This document shows, one piece after another, positions 42,306 through 43,981 of a stretch of 43,981 bases of DNA. The position numbers and the translations under genes are program-made. The stretch is from CAINVV01 sp964506325 (GTDB lineage: Bacteria; Bacteroidota; Bacteroidia; Bacteroidales; Prolixibacteraceae), in NCBI GenBank assembly GCA_964506325.1, contig CAZDLO010000021.1, positions 1-43,981 on the forward strand. The letters run 5' to 3'. Below the pieces are notes generated by a model, which saw only the letters and a list, made by a program, of their open reading frames with translations, was not told the DNA's origin and made no database searches. Numbering within the stretch: position 1 is the stretch's first letter; each line of letters starts with the position of its first letter.

Positions 42306-42769
42306 TTTATAAGGCGATTAAGTATAGAAAATTATTTGTCAGTTATTATCGGCACAGGAATGATCCTTCACTTACCTGAATAAATTATTCTTACCTGCCA
42401 ATGAGCTCACCAATCTGTTACTTATTTGAAATATCACAAAGACACATCTTCACAGTTTTTTCAGCAAGTGAGTTTTAACTGTTGTACCTTGACAGACAGC
42501 CTGCGGAACCGGAAGAGACAGGCAGGAAATTATTTGTTCAAATTATTAATAGTTGTGTGATCACTATGTAAAGATAGCTTTTAACTGTTTTATTTCACCA
42601 GTGGGCAAGCAAATTTCTCCCATTCAGGATAGCAAATTAAAAAAACTATTTCACATGATTGTAATTCAGGATTGATGAAATATTCACAAATATGATCCCT
42701 CCAGGCTTGTCACAATGAGGTGGCAGTTGATGGTAAAATAATTATCTTGGAGAATAATTTGGACAATAA
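42306..42769. other. Divergent intergenic region between epimerase and chromate transporter
   Basis: This 464-base AT-rich region carries no convincing gene. It contains an 11-base direct repeat TTTTAACTGTT (42473-42483 and 42579-42589) and an 8-bp palindrome GTGATCAC (42557-42564) between the copies, both plausible as binding sites. A CACAAAGACACA string lies near 42436. No exact TAnnTTTG promoter was found for either gene. Confidence 0.5.
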
Positions 42770-43978
42770 ATGCAAGAGCATAAAGAAATATCGTTGAAGT
42801 ACCTGTTTTTTACCTTTTTAAAAATTGGTTCGATCTCCTGGGGAGGTTTTATGGCTCTGATAGCAGTAATGAAGAAACAACTGGTAGACAAAGACAAGGT
42901 TATCCAGGAAGAGGTGATCCTGGATGGAATTTCCCTGGCCTCCGTTCTGCCAGGTGCTGTAGCAATTAATGTAGCAACCTATATTGGGAATCATCTGCGT
43001 GGACTCAAAGGTGCGATTATATGCCTGGTAGCGACCATTCTGCCGGGAGTCCTTTTAATCATCGGACTGGGAGTAATATACAAAACCTACGGTGAACAGT
43101 CCGTTTTTAACCGGTTCTTCCAGGGGATAATTCCCGCCATTGTTGCTGTCATTCTCAGTGTGGCAATTTCGATGGCACAAAAACAGGTTAAAGACTTAAA
43201 GCAAACCATCATATGTATCCTGGCGGGGATTGGAATCTTGACGATCCATTCTTTTATCCTCACGCTCCTGATCATCCTTCTCAGCGCCGCAGCAGGATAT
43301 TTCTTTTACAGGGAACCGGAAAAGCAAGAAGAAAAATACCACTTTAACCTCTCAGCAAAATCAGCCGCCAAAGCAATGCTGGTTACGGCAGTAACGGCAG
43401 TAATAGTCTTGCTGACAGCTTTCCTGATCAGGTTCTATGAAGTTGACAAATTGGAATGGTACATTACCAACAGGAGAATCGGACTGGCTTTCTCCGGCAT
43501 GAGCCTAACCCTCTTCGGCGGGGGTTATGTAATTGTTCCAGCCATGCAATCGGTGATTGTGGATGGCTTCCATTGGCTGACGAGCAAGGAGTTTGCTGAT
43601 GCTGTAGCCATGGGACAGATTACCCCTGGCCCGGTAATTATCACAGCCACCTTTATCGGCTATAAGGTAGCAGGGGTTTTCGGAGCGATAACTGCAACCA
43701 TTGCCATATTCTTTCCTCCGGCCATTCTAATGCTAATTCTTTCGGAATTTCTAAGAAAAATCAAAGATTCTTCTGTGATATCTGCGATTTTTAAAGGTAT
43801 GAGGCCGGCAATCATAGGGATGATCTTTTCAGCCGCATATACAGTAGGTAAAGGAGCTGAAATGGCTTGGCCGTCAGCAATTATTTTCGTGGCAGTGTTT
43901 ATCCTCCTGGTGAGATTCAGGATAAATATTCTATTTGTCATACCGTTGTCCGGGATTGCCGGTATTCTGTTTTTCTGA
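42770..43978 (+). CDS. chrA: Chromate transporter, long two-domain ChrA type
   Basis: The 402-residue inner-membrane protein contains two homologous CHR domains, the long-chain form. The N-terminal domain has the signature FFTFLKIGSISWGGFMALIAVMKK with LPGAVAINVATYIGNHLRG. The C-terminal domain repeats it as GMSLTLFGGGYVIVPAMQS and AVAMGQITPGPVIITATFIGYKVAG. Known members export chromate; many homologs have no tested substrate and may carry other anions such as sulfate. The gene is complete and ends three bases before the window end. It is divergent from the sugar epimerase unit and has no obvious link to it. Confidence 0.92.
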   Translation: MQEHKEISLKYLFFTFLKIGSISWGGFMALIAVMKKQLVDKDKVIQEEVILDGISLASVLPGAVAINVATYIGNHLRGLKGAIICLVATILPGVLLIIGLGVIYKTYGEQSVFNRFFQGIIPAIVAVILSVAISMAQKQVKDLKQTIICILAGIGILTIHSFILTLLIILLSAAAGYFFYREPEKQEEKYHFNLSAKSAAKAMLVTAVTAVIVLLTAFLIRFYEVDKLEWYITNRRIGLAFSGMSLTLFGGGYVIVPAMQSVIVDGFHWLTSKEFADAVAMGQITPGPVIITATFIGYKVAGVFGAITATIAIFFPPAILMLILSEFLRKIKDSSVISAIFKGMRPAIIGMIFSAAYTVGKGAEMAWPSAIIFVAVFILLVRFRINILFVIPLSGIAGILFF

Positions 43979-43981
43979 GCT

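Noticed and set aside
1..43981. tRNA, rRNA, CRISPR, insertion sequence or prophage
   Set aside because: By eye I found no cloverleaf-like segment, direct-repeat array, transposase or phage gene; a tRNAscan or CRISPR search was not possible here.

Overview
The window reads as chromosomal DNA of a Bacteroidota organism, most likely a Bacteroidales/Marinilabiliales-type glycan degrader. This rests on gene content, on secreted enzymes with signal peptides or lipobox cysteines, on the near absence of Shine-Dalgarno sequences, and on exact copies of the Bacteroidota -7 promoter element TAnnTTTG before lysS, era and a ROK kinase. No rRNA, tRNA, CRISPR array, transposase or phage gene was recognised.

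Region 1 (1-14.1 kb) is mostly housekeeping. lysS, gpsA, pgi, a lipoprotein gene and an RluD-type pseudouridine synthase run on the + strand. A secreted beta-propeller-like protein and an AlkD-like protein lie on the - strand. A ferredoxin-nitroreductase fusion (+) faces a DEAD-box helicase (-) across a nested hairpin. The - strand series VF530, era, der and deaD completes the block.

Region 2 (14.1-28.4 kb) is a carbohydrate-metabolism island. A GH2 lipoprotein resembling exo-beta-D-glucosaminidases is divergent from a long + strand cluster: ROK sugar kinase, GmhA-like SIS isomerase, FHS-type MFS transporter, secreted amidohydrolase, three tandem paralogous secreted TIM-barrel glycosidase-like proteins, and a PfkB kinase fused to a HAD phosphatase. 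The cluster ends at a strong terminator and is followed by a GH43 enzyme. Isomerase, kinase and phosphatase resemble the first three steps of ADP-heptose synthesis, but the nucleotidyltransferase is missing and import and hydrolytic genes sit beside them. This is my best candidate for an undescribed pathway.

Region 3 (28.4-33 kb) is looser: a SRPBCC protein, a GntP-type gluconate permease, a Spy/LTxxQ-like protein, a secreted ThuA-domain protein, a small membrane protein and an AT-rich gene-poor stretch.

Region 4 (33-44 kb) is a second - strand sugar locus: an AGE/cellobiose 2-epimerase-like enzyme, a deoxyhypusine-synthase-like protein, an SSS Na+/sugar symporter, a GH106 rhamnosidase-like enzyme and a clan GH-L-like glycosidase. 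A chromate transporter (+) closes the window. Neither sugar locus contains SusC/SusD genes, so uptake appears to rely on MFS, SSS and GntP carriers after extracellular or periplasmic cleavage.
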